The position numbers were made by a program, and so were the translations under genes. From JANQUM01 sp047630355 (lineage in GTDB: Bacteria > Bacteroidota > Bacteroidia > Cytophagales > Spirosomataceae): DNA of 16,452 nt. Every line of letters starts with the position of its first letter. Position 1 is the stretch's first letter. Shown one piece after another: positions 16,151 through 16,452 of this stretch. The stretch covers positions 1-16,452 of the forward strand of contig JBLHXN010000074.1 of assembly GCA_047630355.1 (NCBI GenBank), given 5' to 3'. The notes beneath the pieces are model-generated. The model saw nothing but the letters and a program-made list of their open reading frames with translations. It ran no database searches and was not told where the DNA came from.

Positions 16151-16452
16151 ATATTCAACTGAATCGCTCAAAAAATACGTCAAACCACGTTTGAATGAAA
16201 CGAAATTGGGTCAAAAAGTTTCCGTCAAAGTTACTCCTGCATCCCGTTTCGCATTGATTGGCATTCCTGAATCTGTGGGTGTGCGGGCTAACGGAGGTGT
16301 TAGCGGCACAGAAACCGCTTGGAAAGATTTCTTGAACGCTTTCTTGAATATTCAATCAACACCCCAACTTACGGGTGAAGAAATTGTGTTATACGGGTCG
16401 TTCGATTTTTCTGATTTGGGGAAACCCGACAACGTTGAACTACTGAGAAAAG
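16134..16452 (+). CDS. hutG: Formimidoylglutamase (arginase/ureohydrolase family), N-terminal part, cut by the right window edge
   Basis: ATG at 16134, overlapping the end of hutI by 17 bases, opens a frame that runs 106 codons to the window end without a stop. The N-terminal segment FALIGIPESVGVRANGG, followed by TAWKDFLNAFLNIQS and a YGSFDFSDLG segment, is the pattern I recall for Bacteroidota formimidoylglutamases of the arginase fold. The expected reaction is N-formimino-L-glutamate plus water to L-glutamate plus formamide, the last step of the four-enzyme histidine route. The manganese-binding motifs of the family lie further downstream and are not in this window, so catalytic integrity cannot be judged. 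Position as fourth gene of the hut cluster strongly supports the call. Confidence 0.85.
   Translation, partial: MENFNRYSTESLKKYVKPRLNETKLGQKVSVKVTPASRFALIGIPESVGVRANGGVSGTETAWKDFLNAFLNIQSTPQLTGEEIVLYGSFDFSDLGKPDNVELLRK

Noticed and set aside
1..16452. CRISPR array, tRNA, rRNA, insertion sequence or defence operon
   Set aside because: I looked for regular repeats, clover-leaf tails, transposase motifs and defence-type domains and saw none. The window is largely housekeeping and catabolic genes.

Overview
The window looks like chromosome of a Bacteroidota bacterium, probably of the Cytophagales (inference). Supporting signs are a UvrA of the Bacteroidota type, a DUF3891 protein, a TolC/periplasmic-adaptor pair, a large secreted M1 metallopeptidase with the active-site architecture common in this phylum, and histidine-utilisation genes ending in an arginase-like HutG. 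Most gene starts lack a strong Shine-Dalgarno sequence, and a few promoter candidates resemble the TAnnTTTG -7 box of the phylum. Sampled gene-rich lines are about 45-52% GC, while sampled lines of the left 600 bases are about 25-32% GC.

Layout, left to right. (1) 1-822: an AT-rich accessory end, with an unrecognised open frame cut once by an in-frame TAG, followed by a gene-free stretch holding a nested inverted-repeat structure reminiscent of an integron attC or a Bacteroidota intergenic palindrome. (2) 823-3675 (-): uvrA, nucleotide excision repair. (3) 3915-4655 (-): a DUF3891 protein with an 18-bp palindrome just upstream of its start. (4) 4787-7787 (-): a tolC-like outer-membrane channel gene and a MacA/HlyD-type adaptor gene, closed by a strong intrinsic terminator; no inner-membrane pump gene is alongside. 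(5) 7788-8136: a divergent intergenic region with a perfect 16-bp hairpin and a second nested foldable segment. (6) 8137-10569 (+): a secreted M1 aminopeptidase-like protein whose frame is cut by a single TAA 78 codons before its apparent natural end, then a terminator. (7) 10677-16452: a divergent LysR regulator and the histidine-degradation cluster hutH-hutU-hutI-hutG, the last running off the right edge.

How the genes work together: HutH deaminates histidine to urocanate, HutU hydrates it to imidazolonepropionate, HutI opens the ring to formiminoglutamate, and HutG would release glutamate and formamide. The LysR gene, 93 bp from hutH and pointing away, is the obvious candidate regulator. 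TolC and the adaptor would form the outer part of a tripartite exporter. The rest are housekeeping or secreted functions with no evident link.

I did not find a convincing new multi-gene system. The most notable observations are the interrupted M1 peptidase frame, the attC-like structure beside the AT-rich ORFan, and the hairpins between tolC and the peptidase gene.
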